A DNA stretch of 64,000 nucleotides from Gammaproteobacteria bacterium (lineage in GTDB: Bacteria; Pseudomonadota; Gammaproteobacteria; Xanthomonadales; SZUA-36): NCBI GenBank assembly GCA_024277815.1, contig JAJRUM010000003.1, positions 1-64,000 of the forward strand, written 5' to 3'. Made by a program: the position numbers and the translations under genes. Below are positions 9,901-16,749 of this stretch, piece after piece. Each line of letters begins with the position of its first letter. The first letter of the stretch is position 1. The notes beneath the pieces were generated by a model. The model had not been told where the DNA came from. It saw nothing but the letters and a program-made list of their open reading frames with translations, and ran no database searches.

Positions 9901-10321
9901 AGCAGAGGCCCCGGCTTTGGTCCACGCCGAAGGTTCAGGCTTCAAAGATCTGGTTGTGCTGTGTGTAGACAATGAGCCTGACATACTGGAAGCCATGAAC
10001 CTGCTGCTTGACCGCTGGGGTTGCCCGGTCGTCATGCTCGCAGAAACCCAGGCACAAGCCGCACAACAAGTTCTCATGCATGGTAATCCGGACTTTGTCC
10101 TGGTTGACTATCACCTGTCTGAGCAAAGCCACGGCCTGCAGGTTATGCAGCACCTCGACAATATTCTGGGAACGCAGCTACCAGCCATTGTGATTACTGC
10201 CGACCGTTCCAGCGAACTCGAAGAAGCCGTCAAAGCCAAAGGCTACGGCTTATTACTCAAACCTATCCGGCCCGCAGCACTGCGCGCGTTGATGACCAAC
10301 ATGTTGAAAACCAGACATTAG
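6902..10321 (+). CDS. crbS: Hybrid sensor histidine kinase with symporter-like sensor domain (CrbS)
   Basis: This 1,139-residue protein begins with about 500 residues of sodium:solute-symporter-like membrane domain. A PAS-type domain follows (about 610-730, GWNRRYAQLMNYPEG), then a coiled coil (NETLEQRVQQRTFELRSANKELEES region), a HisKA domain with phospho-acceptor H782 (AAASHDLLQPMN), an HATPase domain (NFLANAIHYTESGG, GLGLGLAI) and a receiver domain with D1069 (LVDYHLSEQSHG). This architecture is that of CrbS (MxtR in Pseudomonas), which with CrbR switches on acetate use. The convergent response-regulator gene and acs directly beyond match the known pairing. It is transcribed divergently from the symporter. 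It probably senses acetate or transport-linked status at the inner membrane. Confidence 0.9.
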   Translation: MLNPWVLTLIVLAYMGLLFAIAWYGDKQRIGTGHPKFKAIIYSLSLAVYCTSWTFYGAVGSAASTGWGFLPIYLGPALLMLVGFDVLRRIAVTSKEHRITSIADFIAFRYGRSHTIAVLVTCAAVIGSVPYIALQLKGITTGVDVISKATGNATILPDNLPLYLALALAAFAMVFGTRNLDASEHHRGLMWAIAFESLVKLLAFIAIGIFVIFGIFDGLESVAHTIREHGEYQKLFTPWKFPEGFGIQMVLAMVAILCLPRQFHVAIVEFRDTTDLRVARWVFPAYLFIFAALVIPIALAGLTQFSGQDVNPDTYVLSLPLAFDKPMLTLLAFLGGFSAATGMVIVSTVALAIMVSNDIVMPLLLRSGLTLRNDKRDLSQTLLRVRRISILLLTLAAVAYYRAIESGVPLASIGLLSFSAAAQFAPAMLIGIYWKRASRTGAIWGLSLGVTSWFIWQLLPSFTAVGQMKALISVIPSMDFNQGAMFSLMLNAAAVVIVSMIRPDKESSSDLGTSLSNSGRLITVEELETTIGRFLGIGKTREALSTHLGLPAPQPGALATPETIQFGERLLAGSIGSASARTVLSTALSHRGLGPEAVMELLDRTSQAVQFNRELLESTLDNMTQGVSVVDQGLRLVGWNRRYAQLMNYPEGTLYIGKPIVELIYMNAERGLIGDHKREINKRLDHLRSGQNYRYEREWLGGKVLEIRGNPMPGGGYVTTFSDITHFKDIEHELQLINETLEQRVQQRTFELRSANKELEESRLLAEEANRSKTRFLAAASHDLLQPMNAASLFVSILRQQQEGSDSEQALLVKRIDRSLRASEQLLSALLDISKLDSGMYEPELEAIPIPDLFDQLRRRFKDLAGNRNLHLRVHAADHLIYSDRNLLYRILQNFLANAIHYTESGGVLLGCRLRGDNLKISVWDTGVGIEESEVKAIFQEFHRLDYARRLDEKGLGLGLAICDRIARMLDHEIDVSSKPGHGSSFSVIVPLTHDATQRKAEAPALVHAEGSGFKDLVVLCVDNEPDILEAMNLLLDRWGCPVVMLAETQAQAAQQVLMHGNPDFVLVDYHLSEQSHGLQVMQHLDNILGTQLPAIVITADRSSELEEAVKAKGYGLLLKPIRPAALRALMTNMLKTRH

Positions 10322-10334
10322 ACCGTCAGGATCG

Positions 10335-11009
10335 CTACGAATCAGAATTTGTAATATCCAGTTTACTCGCTGCCAGCACAGCCTGGGTCCGGTTGCTGAC
10401 GCCAAGCTTATTCATGATGGCTGTGACATGTGCTTTGACAGTCGCTTCTGAAATACCCATATCGTAGGCTATCTGCTTATTCAACAAACCCTGTGACACC
10501 ATCATCAGCACCTTGAATTGCTGGGGTGTCAGCTGGGCCATGCGTTCAGCCAGAGCCAGTTCAGAGACATTATTGCCAGGCAAGTTTGGCTGGGTTGACG
10601 CCGGCGCCCATATCTCCCCCATCAGGATGTCGCCGATCGCGCAGGTGATTGTCTTGATATCAGAGGACTTGGGAATGAAACCGGCAGCGCCGTGGTCGAG
10701 GGCCCGTTGAATCACCAGCGGATCTTCATTGGCAGAAATGATCACAATCGGAACACTGGGATACCTTTTACACAGATAAACCAATCCGGCAAAACCACTG
10801 ATACCCGGCATGTGTAAATCCAAAAGAACCAGGTCAACATCCAGGTTTTTTTCCACCAACTCCTGCAACGACTCAAATGAGCTGGCTTCCAGGAACGTCG
10901 TTTCGCCCTGGCTTTCCTGCAGGGCTTCTTTGATGGCAGTGCGGAATAACGGGTGATCGTCAGCGACGATCACCGTTTCGGCATGCAATGCAATCAGTCG
11001 ACTTACCAT
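10335..11009 (-). CDS. crbR: LuxR/NarL-type response regulator (CrbR)
   Basis: The 224-residue protein has an N-terminal receiver domain (ADDHPLFRTAI, phospho-acceptor D64 in LLDLHMPG) and a C-terminal LuxR-type helix-turn-helix (LTPQQFKVLMMVSQGLLNKQIA, then [18 protein letters not shown]). It is the expected partner of CrbS and would activate acs, the symporter, the porin and perhaps prpE. Its ATG overlaps the TAA of acs by one base (TAATG), so it is translated from the acs message. An activator co-transcribed with its target implies positive feedback. It converges with crbS, with 13 bases between the stops. Confidence 0.9.
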   Translation of the reverse strand: MVSRLIALHAETVIVADDHPLFRTAIKEALQESQGETTFLEASSFESLQELVEKNLDVDLVLLDLHMPGISGFAGLVYLCKRYPSVPIVIISANEDPLVIQRALDHGAAGFIPKSSDIKTITCAIGDILMGEIWAPASTQPNLPGNNVSELALAERMAQLTPQQFKVLMMVSQGLLNKQIAYDMGISEATVKAHVTAIMNKLGVSNRTQAVLAASKLDITNSDS

Positions 11010-12952
11010 TAGCGATTCATTCTACCCTCGACAAGCTCATCCACAACGGCGGGCTCTGCCAGCGTCGAAGTATCACCCAGGTCCATGTACTCATTGGCTG
11101 CAATCTTGCGTAGAATTCTGCGCATAATCTTTCCTGAACGTGTTTTCGGCAATCCCGGCGCCCACTGTATCAGGTCCGGGGATGCAATCGGGCCGATTTC
11201 TTTGCGCACCCACTGGCGCAGCTCATTGCGCAATTCATCGGTGGTTTCAATACCGGCCAGGGTGGTCACATAGACGTATATTCCCTGCCCCTTGATATCA
11301 TGAGGATAACCAACCACAGCCGCTTCCGAAACCGCCGGGTGTGAAACCATTGCGCTTTCAACTTCAGCCGTGCCCATGCGGTGGCCGGAAACGTTGAGCA
11401 CATCATCCACGCGACCGGTAATCCAGTAATAACCATCCTCGTCGCGGCGGCAGCCATCACCGGTGAAGTAATAGCCGGGAAAAGTGCTGAAGTAGGTCTC
11501 TGCAAACCGCTCATGGTCACCGTACAGGGTACGCATCTGGCCCGGCCAGCTGTCAGTGATGATCAGGTTGCCCTCGGCTGCGCCTTCGAGAAACTGACCG
11601 TCGCCGTCAACCAGCGCCGGTTGCACACCAAAGAATGGCTTGGAAGCCGATCCGGGCTTAAGTTCAGTGGCTCCCGGCAGCGGGGTAATCAGGATACCGC
11701 CGGTCTCTGTCTGCCACCAGGTGTCCACGATCGGACAACGGCCTTCCCCAACAACGTGGTAATACCACTCCCAGGCTTCCGGGTTGATCGGCTCGCCAAC
11801 AGACCCCAGCAGGCGCAACGATTTTCTGGAGGTCTTGCTGACCGGCGCGTCGCCGTCACGCATCAGGGCGCGAATGGCGGTGGGTGCCGTGTAGAAGATA
11901 TTGACCTGGTGCTTGTCACAAACCTGCCAGAAGCGACTGCTGTCGGGGTAATTGGGTACACCCTCAAACATCAACGTGGTTGCGCCGTTGGCCAACGGGC
12001 CATAGACAATGTAACTGTGCCCGGTAACCCATCCGACATCCGCTGTGCACCAGTAAATATCACCCGGGTGATAGTCAAATACATACTCGTGGGTCAGTGC
12101 CGCAAACACCAGGTAACCACCTGTGGTGTGTAAAACCCCTTTGGGTTTGCCCGTTGATCCGGAGGTGTAGAGGATGAACAACGGGTCTTCTGCACCCATC
12201 TCTTCCGCCGGGCAGTCGCGGTCCACCCTCTCTAGCTGTTCATGTAACCACAGATCACGGCCATCCTCCCAATGCACTTCGCTACCGGTATTTTTTACCA
12301 CCAGAACTTTTTCCAGAAGATCCGGCACGCCTTCAATTTTGGCCGCAGCATCAACGTTAGCCTTTAACGGCACTGCCTTACCGCCCCGTAACCCTTCATC
12401 CGCGGTGATAACAATGCGGGACTCACAATCCACGATTCTGCCAGCCAGTGCGTCCGGGGAGAAGCCGCCAAACACCACTGAATGCACTGCACCTATCCTG
12501 GCACAGGCCAGCATGGCGTAAGCCGCCTCTGGAATCATTGGCATGTAAATTGTGACCCTGTCGCCCTTACTGACCCCGTTGGCCTTGAGCACATTCGCGA
12601 ACCGGCAAACCGCCTCGTGCAATTCTGCGTAAGTGATTTTACGGTCTATCGCCGGATCGTCACCCTCCCAGATAATAGCAACCTGCTCTGCCTTGTCCCT
12701 CAGGTGCCGGTCAACGCAGTTAACACAAACATTCAGCGTTCCGTCTTCATACCACCGAATATGCAGGTCTTCCTTGTCATAGGAAACATCTTTCACTTTA
12801 CTGAAAGGCTTGATCCAGTCGATACGTGCCGCCTGATCTGCCCAGAAACCTTCATTGTCATCCACAGATCTCTGATAAAGCGTTTCATACAGCTGGCCGT
12901 CAACCCAGGCATTCTCTGCAATTTCAGTGGCTATCGGATAAGTCTTTTTCAT
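11009..12952 (-). CDS. acs: Acetate--CoA ligase (acetyl-CoA synthetase)
   Basis: This AMP-forming synthetase converts acetate, ATP and CoA to acetyl-CoA and is 647 residues from the chosen start, close to E. coli Acs (652). Motifs are [11 protein letters not shown] (P-loop), [34 protein letters not shown] and [14 protein letters not shown] with the acetylatable lysine. The frame runs 13 codons further up to 12991. The ATG at 12952 ([13 protein letters not shown]) is preferred because AAGG precedes it and its distance to the conserved YQRS segment matches other Acs proteins. It heads an acs-crbR operon transcribed away from the porin. Confidence 0.95.
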   Translation of the reverse strand: MKKTYPIATEIAENAWVDGQLYETLYQRSVDDNEGFWADQAARIDWIKPFSKVKDVSYDKEDLHIRWYEDGTLNVCVNCVDRHLRDKAEQVAIIWEGDDPAIDRKITYAELHEAVCRFANVLKANGVSKGDRVTIYMPMIPEAAYAMLACARIGAVHSVVFGGFSPDALAGRIVDCESRIVITADEGLRGGKAVPLKANVDAAAKIEGVPDLLEKVLVVKNTGSEVHWEDGRDLWLHEQLERVDRDCPAEEMGAEDPLFILYTSGSTGKPKGVLHTTGGYLVFAALTHEYVFDYHPGDIYWCTADVGWVTGHSYIVYGPLANGATTLMFEGVPNYPDSSRFWQVCDKHQVNIFYTAPTAIRALMRDGDAPVSKTSRKSLRLLGSVGEPINPEAWEWYYHVVGEGRCPIVDTWWQTETGGILITPLPGATELKPGSASKPFFGVQPALVDGDGQFLEGAAEGNLIITDSWPGQMRTLYGDHERFAETYFSTFPGYYFTGDGCRRDEDGYYWITGRVDDVLNVSGHRMGTAEVESAMVSHPAVSEAAVVGYPHDIKGQGIYVYVTTLAGIETTDELRNELRQWVRKEIGPIASPDLIQWAPGLPKTRSGKIMRRILRKIAANEYMDLGDTSTLAEPAVVDELVEGRMNR

Positions 12953-13014
12953 AGTGATTACCTTGCTTGGTTCAGCTTCTGATTCTCCCATTCATGACCC
13001 ACCCCAACCCATTA

Positions 13015-13024
13015 GACCATGGTC
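13015..13024. promoter_or_regulatory. GACCATGGTC palindrome in the acs 5' leader
   Basis: A perfect 10-bp palindrome sits inside ATTAGACCATGGTCGAA, about 60 bases upstream of the acs ATG and downstream of the predicted acs transcription start. Its flank ATTAGACCA (13011-13019) repeats exactly at 13081-13089 in the CrbR-type operator, 70 bases away. It could be a second, downstream binding site for the same regulator. No other evidence supports it. Confidence 0.35.
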
Positions 13025-13052
13025 GAAATAAGCCTGCCAGACGGGCAATTGA

Positions 13053-13126
13053 ATTATTCCTGCCTCAAAGCTTCGACTGCATTAGACCAAAGACTAATAC
13101 ACGCGCTGACCAATCTTGCGCATGAT
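13053..13126. promoter_or_regulatory. Divergent acs/porin promoter pair around one CrbR-type operator
   Basis: The near-palindrome ATTAGACCAAAGACTAAT spans 13081-13098. From its 8-base core (13086-13093) there are exactly 27 bases to CATGAT (13121-13126) on the plus strand, toward the porin. There are also exactly 27 bases to AATAAT (plus-strand 13053-13058) on the minus strand, toward acs. Neither promoter has a recognisable -35, as expected for activator-dependent promoters. Predicted starts are near 13133 (porin) and 13046 (acs), placing the site at about -43 for both. The assignment to CrbR is inferred from gene context. Confidence 0.6.
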
Positions 13127-13161
13127 GCCCCTGCATACACCATTAACAAGGAGAGGCTATC

Positions 13162-14508
13162 ATGGCCCACAAATCAATACCTAAACTCCTTCTGAGCCTG
13201 TCTGTCGCAGCCGTTCTTACCTGTAGCTGGTCAGGTAGCGTCTTTGCCGATACTGACAAAGTAGCCACACTGGAAGCACGCATCGCAGAGCTCGAAGGCC
13301 TGGTTAACCAACTGTTGGAGAGCAAACAAGCTCCACCATCTTCAACACGTGTCGAGGCAGAAGCAGCAGCCGCTGCTGAGGCCCAGGTGACAGCCATGCT
13401 GGACCAACACAAGGCCGCCGTGGCAGAAGAGGAACACAAGCACAGCTACAAGTTCGGTGGCTTTATGAAGGCCGACTTTATTTATAGTGATTTTAGCGGT
13501 GGCTCCTACTCTGGTGCAGGCAGGGACTTCTACATCCCGGCAACGGTTAAGATTGGTGGCAAAGGAGAATCCTACCTTGATTTCCACGCCAAAGAGACCC
13601 GGATTAACTTCAAATCCACGCACAACCTGGACAACGGCGCCAAAATCGGCACCTATGTTGAGTTTGACTTTCAACTTTCCGGGCACGGTGACGAACGTAT
13701 CTCTAACTCCTGGAATCCGCGCATGCGGCACGCTTTCGTGACCTACAACAAGTGGCTGGTTGGCCAGACCTGGCAGACCTTCTACAACGTTGGCACCAAT
13801 CCTGAAAATCTGGACTTCGTCGGACCGGCTGATGGTAGCCTGTTTGGACGCCAGGTTCAGATCCGTTACACCAACGGGCCATGGATGTTTGCTGCAGAAA
13901 ACCCGGAAACAACCATTACACCATTTAGCGGTGGCGGCCGTATTGTTGCCGATGACAACATGATTCCTGACCTGGTCGGACGCTATAACCTTAAAGGTGA
14001 CTGGGGTATCTTCAGTGTTGCAGTCATGCTGAGAGAACTCGCCTATACCAACAATGGCGCAGGGATTGATGACAGCACCAATGGCTGGGGCATCAGCCTG
14101 GCCGGCAAACACAAAGTTGGCGCGCGTGATGAATTCAAGTGGATGTTCAGTACTGGTGCTGGCCTGGGCCGCTATATAGGCTTGAACACGGCCAATGCCG
14201 CCGTGCTTGACGCCAATGGCAAACTTCACGCCATTGATAGCTGGGGTGCGTATGGATCCTATCGCCACATCTGGAGTGACAAATGGCGCAGCAACCTGAC
14301 CATCAGTTATCTGGCCATCGACAACGATACCGCCCTCACTGGAATGGGCGTGACTAAAGATGTCGGAAGCTGGCGCGCCAACCTGATCTACCGTCCACAA
14401 CCCAAGCTTGATTTCGGTATCGAATTCATGATGGCTAACCGGGAAATTGAAACCGGTGCAGACGGTGATCTGACACGCGTGCAGTTCTCTGCCAAGTACT
14501 ATTACTAA
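13162..14508 (+). CDS. DcaP-family outer membrane porin
   Basis: The 448-residue protein has a signal peptide (LLLSLSVAAVLTCSWSGSVFADTD), then a coiled-coil segment (VATLEARIAELEGLVNQLLESK) and an Ala/Glu-rich stretch. A beta-barrel domain starting at YKFGGFMKADFIYSDFSGG and ending in aromatic FSAKYYY completes it, as in trimeric DcaP-type porins that admit dicarboxylates and other small anions. AAGGAGAG lies 4-11 bases before the ATG. It is transcribed divergently from acs off a shared operator, so it may supply acetate or related acids to the periplasm for the symporter. Substrate range is inferred. Confidence 0.87.
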   Translation: MAHKSIPKLLLSLSVAAVLTCSWSGSVFADTDKVATLEARIAELEGLVNQLLESKQAPPSSTRVEAEAAAAAEAQVTAMLDQHKAAVAEEEHKHSYKFGGFMKADFIYSDFSGGSYSGAGRDFYIPATVKIGGKGESYLDFHAKETRINFKSTHNLDNGAKIGTYVEFDFQLSGHGDERISNSWNPRMRHAFVTYNKWLVGQTWQTFYNVGTNPENLDFVGPADGSLFGRQVQIRYTNGPWMFAAENPETTITPFSGGGRIVADDNMIPDLVGRYNLKGDWGIFSVAVMLRELAYTNNGAGIDDSTNGWGISLAGKHKVGARDEFKWMFSTGAGLGRYIGLNTANAAVLDANGKLHAIDSWGAYGSYRHIWSDKWRSNLTISYLAIDNDTALTGMGVTKDVGSWRANLIYRPQPKLDFGIEFMMANREIETGADGDLTRVQFSAKYYY

Positions 14509-14554
14509 GCGTTTACAATAACCGGCAACCCACAGTATTAAGCCGGAGATCGAG

Positions 14555-14581
14555 CGGGCCACTTCGGTGGCCCGTTTTTTT
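14555..14581 (+). terminator. Rho-independent terminator after the porin gene
   Basis: CGGGCCAC, a TTCG tetraloop and GTGGCCCG form a perfect 8-bp stem, followed by seven T residues. It lies 47 bases after the porin stop codon and points away from it. Confidence 0.93.
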
Positions 14582-14625
14582 GAGTCAGCAGAAATTTAAA
14601 GCTAAATACGAAGCAAACTGCCTGC

Positions 14626-15612
14626 TCAAGCTATTCCTGAAGGCGAGCCAGCAAGAAATATCCAGGCCTGATAGGCAATGAATATTACCACCAGGACAAA
14701 CCCTTCCCAGCGCATTATTCTGCCAAACCCCGGGTTCCGAAAGCCTCGCGCCATCAGGTACAGAGCAATCGTCAAGCCGATCATCATGGGAAAATCCCGT
14801 GTCAGAACAGCACTGTCAAACTTGCCGGGTTCAATGATGCCAACTATGCCCAGCACTGCGAGCAAATTGAACATATTGGACCCCACCACATTGCCGATTG
14901 CGATGTCATGCTCACCTTTGCGGGCCGCAACGATCGAAGCAGCCAGTTCTGGCAAACTGGTGCCTATGGCAACGATGGACAGGCCAATAACCAGGTCGCT
15001 GATGCCAAACGCCTCGGCCAGGCCCACGGCCCCCCAGACCATCAGGCGGGAACTGCCGAGCAACAGCAACAGACCGAAAATCAATAACCGCCGGGTATGC
15101 TTGCCCGGCATCGGGTCCGGCATATCGGCTGCGCTCAGAGGATCATCAGCGGGTGCATTCCGGCCAAGATGAACAGTCCACGCTACCATACAAACCATGC
15201 CGATCAGTAATACGATTGCATCGAACCGCGACAACGCGCCATTCAGGATCATTGCCAGCACGACCAGTATGACCAATAGCATGAGCGGTAACTCACGCTT
15301 CAGGGTTTCTGAACGTACCTTCAGCGGCACGACCAGTGCTGTAATCCCCAATACCAGAGCTATATTGGCAATGCTGGACCCGACGGCGTTACCAATGGCA
15401 ATGCCACTATTGCCCTGCCACGCTGCCAGCGTAGAAACCAGTATCTCAGGTGCTGAAGTACCAAAGGCAACGATGGTTAAGCCGATAATCAGCGGTGGAA
15501 CACCAAAGCTGCGAGCCAGGCCTGAGGCGCCCGCAACGAAAAGATCCGCGCTCCATCCCAGAATACCGAGGCCGGCTACAATCGCAACGACAAATAACAA
15601 AATCTCCGGCAT
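14626..15612 (-). CDS. Calcium/sodium antiporter (CaCA family, YrbG-like)
   Basis: This 328-residue inner-membrane exchanger has the two inverted alpha repeats of the CaCA superfamily: IGLTIVAFGTSAPEILVS near the start and IGLSIVAIGTSLPELAAS in the second half. About ten hydrophobic helices are visible, with a short charged linker in the middle (RNAPADDPLSAADMPDPMPGK). The frame extends 14 codons upstream to 15654. The ATG at 15612 (MPEILLFVVAIVAGL) is preferred because AGGACC precedes it and the first helix begins there. It should extrude Ca2+ in exchange for Na+ or H+. No operon partner is evident. Confidence 0.9.
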   Translation of the reverse strand: MPEILLFVVAIVAGLGILGWSADLFVAGASGLARSFGVPPLIIGLTIVAFGTSAPEILVSTLAAWQGNSGIAIGNAVGSSIANIALVLGITALVVPLKVRSETLKRELPLMLLVILVVLAMILNGALSRFDAIVLLIGMVCMVAWTVHLGRNAPADDPLSAADMPDPMPGKHTRRLLIFGLLLLLGSSRLMVWGAVGLAEAFGISDLVIGLSIVAIGTSLPELAASIVAARKGEHDIAIGNVVGSNMFNLLAVLGIVGIIEPGKFDSAVLTRDFPMMIGLTIALYLMARGFRNPGFGRIMRWEGFVLVVIFIAYQAWIFLAGSPSGIA

Positions 15613-15855
15613 AAATGGTCCTGTTTTATGGCTGTGTAGCACAATTTTCTGCAACCCTCCGGGGCCGCCAACCCCGACATATTAGAACATGTGCAGCTTA
15701 GCCACACCGAACGCCTTCACCGGCGACACTGGCCCGTCGCCAGGTCCACCATTTTTTGTCCCTTCAACCAGAATGCCTTGCCGGTGCGGATAAATGCCAA
15801 TTAATTTTAAAAGCAGGGAATTTTTGTTATAAAAATTGATCTACTAAATTCCAGA

Positions 15856-15880
15856 CACAAATTTTTGTGCTATATATACA
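15856..15880 (+). promoter_or_regulatory. AT-rich promoter region of the universal stress gene with a CACAAA/TTTGTG palindrome
   Basis: The 296-base gap between the antiporter and the stress gene becomes AT-rich after 15795. A palindrome CACAAATTTTTGTG (15856-15869) lies directly before TATATATACA (15871-15880), which can serve as a -10. The repeat therefore covers the -35 position and may be a repressor or activator site. I see nothing else assignable in this gap and no clear terminator. Confidence 0.35.
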
Positions 15881-15908
15881 CTCACCCACAGCAACGAGCA
15901 CCATATTG

Positions 15909-16712
15909 ATGACCCCAGAAAAATTCCTAATTGTTGTAGATTCTTCTCATTCAGAGCACCTGGCATTGAACCGGATAATCAATTTCGCCGAACGGCAGAG
16001 GCACTCTGATATGTGCGTGCATGTGTTTGTCGGGTTTGAAGGTGATGATGTAAGCATGCCTGACTTGCCAATGGAGGTTGTACGGGGCCGGAATTGGCTG
16101 GATGAACTGCTGGCACCGCTCGAAGCCAGTGGGGTTGACTTCACTGCAGAACTTTTCTGGACGCGTGACTGGGAGGCCTCAATCATCGGTGCAGCACGCC
16201 GGATGGAAGCTGAAATGATTGTTATTTCTCAATCGTCTGCGACCAATAAGACCAGCATCGCCGACTCCGTGTGGTCCCTGCTCCGGAACTCAGAAACTCC
16301 CGTGCTGACCATTGAACCAGGCGCGCCGGCCAAACGCGAAAACATTCTCGCGGCAGTCAATATGCAGACCGCCGATGATGAGTACGATGCGCTGAATCGC
16401 AAGGTGCTGTTGCATGGGCAAATGCTGGCAGATTTCTATGACGCAAAATTACATGTCGTCAATGCTTATTTCGACAGTGAGGATTACCCGGATCGGGACA
16501 AGGTGAAACGCATCGTAGATATTGACCGGCAGGATATTCACGTGGATATGGGCAAGCCGGAAGAGATCATTGCCAAGGTGACTGAAAATGTCCAGGCCGA
16601 CCTGGTCGTCATGGGTACGATGTCGCGCCGGGGAATCCGCGCCACACTGAGAAGAAATACCTCAGAGAAAATCATCGAAAACCTGACGGTAGATGTGCTG
16701 ACACTGAACTGA
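15909..16712 (+). CDS. Universal stress protein with two UspA domains (UspE-like)
   Basis: The 267-residue cytoplasmic protein contains two UspA-type domains. The first covers about 1-140 and starts TPEKFLIVVDSSHSEHLALNRI. The second covers about 145-265 and has KRENILAAVNMQTADDEYDALN and ends ADLVVMGTMSRRGIRATLRRNTSEKI, which contains the G-x-x-x-R-x-x-x-x-S/T-x nucleotide-binding-type pattern. Tandem Usp proteins such as UspE help with stress and growth arrest. The frame extends 14 codons further upstream. The ATG at 15909 is preferred because the conserved domain begins immediately after it, though its ribosome site is weak. It is a single gene, convergent with ilvA. Confidence 0.83.
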   Translation: MTPEKFLIVVDSSHSEHLALNRIINFAERQRHSDMCVHVFVGFEGDDVSMPDLPMEVVRGRNWLDELLAPLEASGVDFTAELFWTRDWEASIIGAARRMEAEMIVISQSSATNKTSIADSVWSLLRNSETPVLTIEPGAPAKRENILAAVNMQTADDEYDALNRKVLLHGQMLADFYDAKLHVVNAYFDSEDYPDRDKVKRIVDIDRQDIHVDMGKPEEIIAKVTENVQADLVVMGTMSRRGIRATLRRNTSEKIIENLTVDVLTLN

Positions 16713-16749
16713 CAACGGTCTGCCTTGCCGTTACAGTTCCCGGGATCTT

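Noticed and set aside
13342-14562. A 406-residue minus-strand frame covering the porin gene
   Set aside because: It is a shadow of the porin. The plus strand has a signal peptide, barrel sequence, good ribosome site and terminator.
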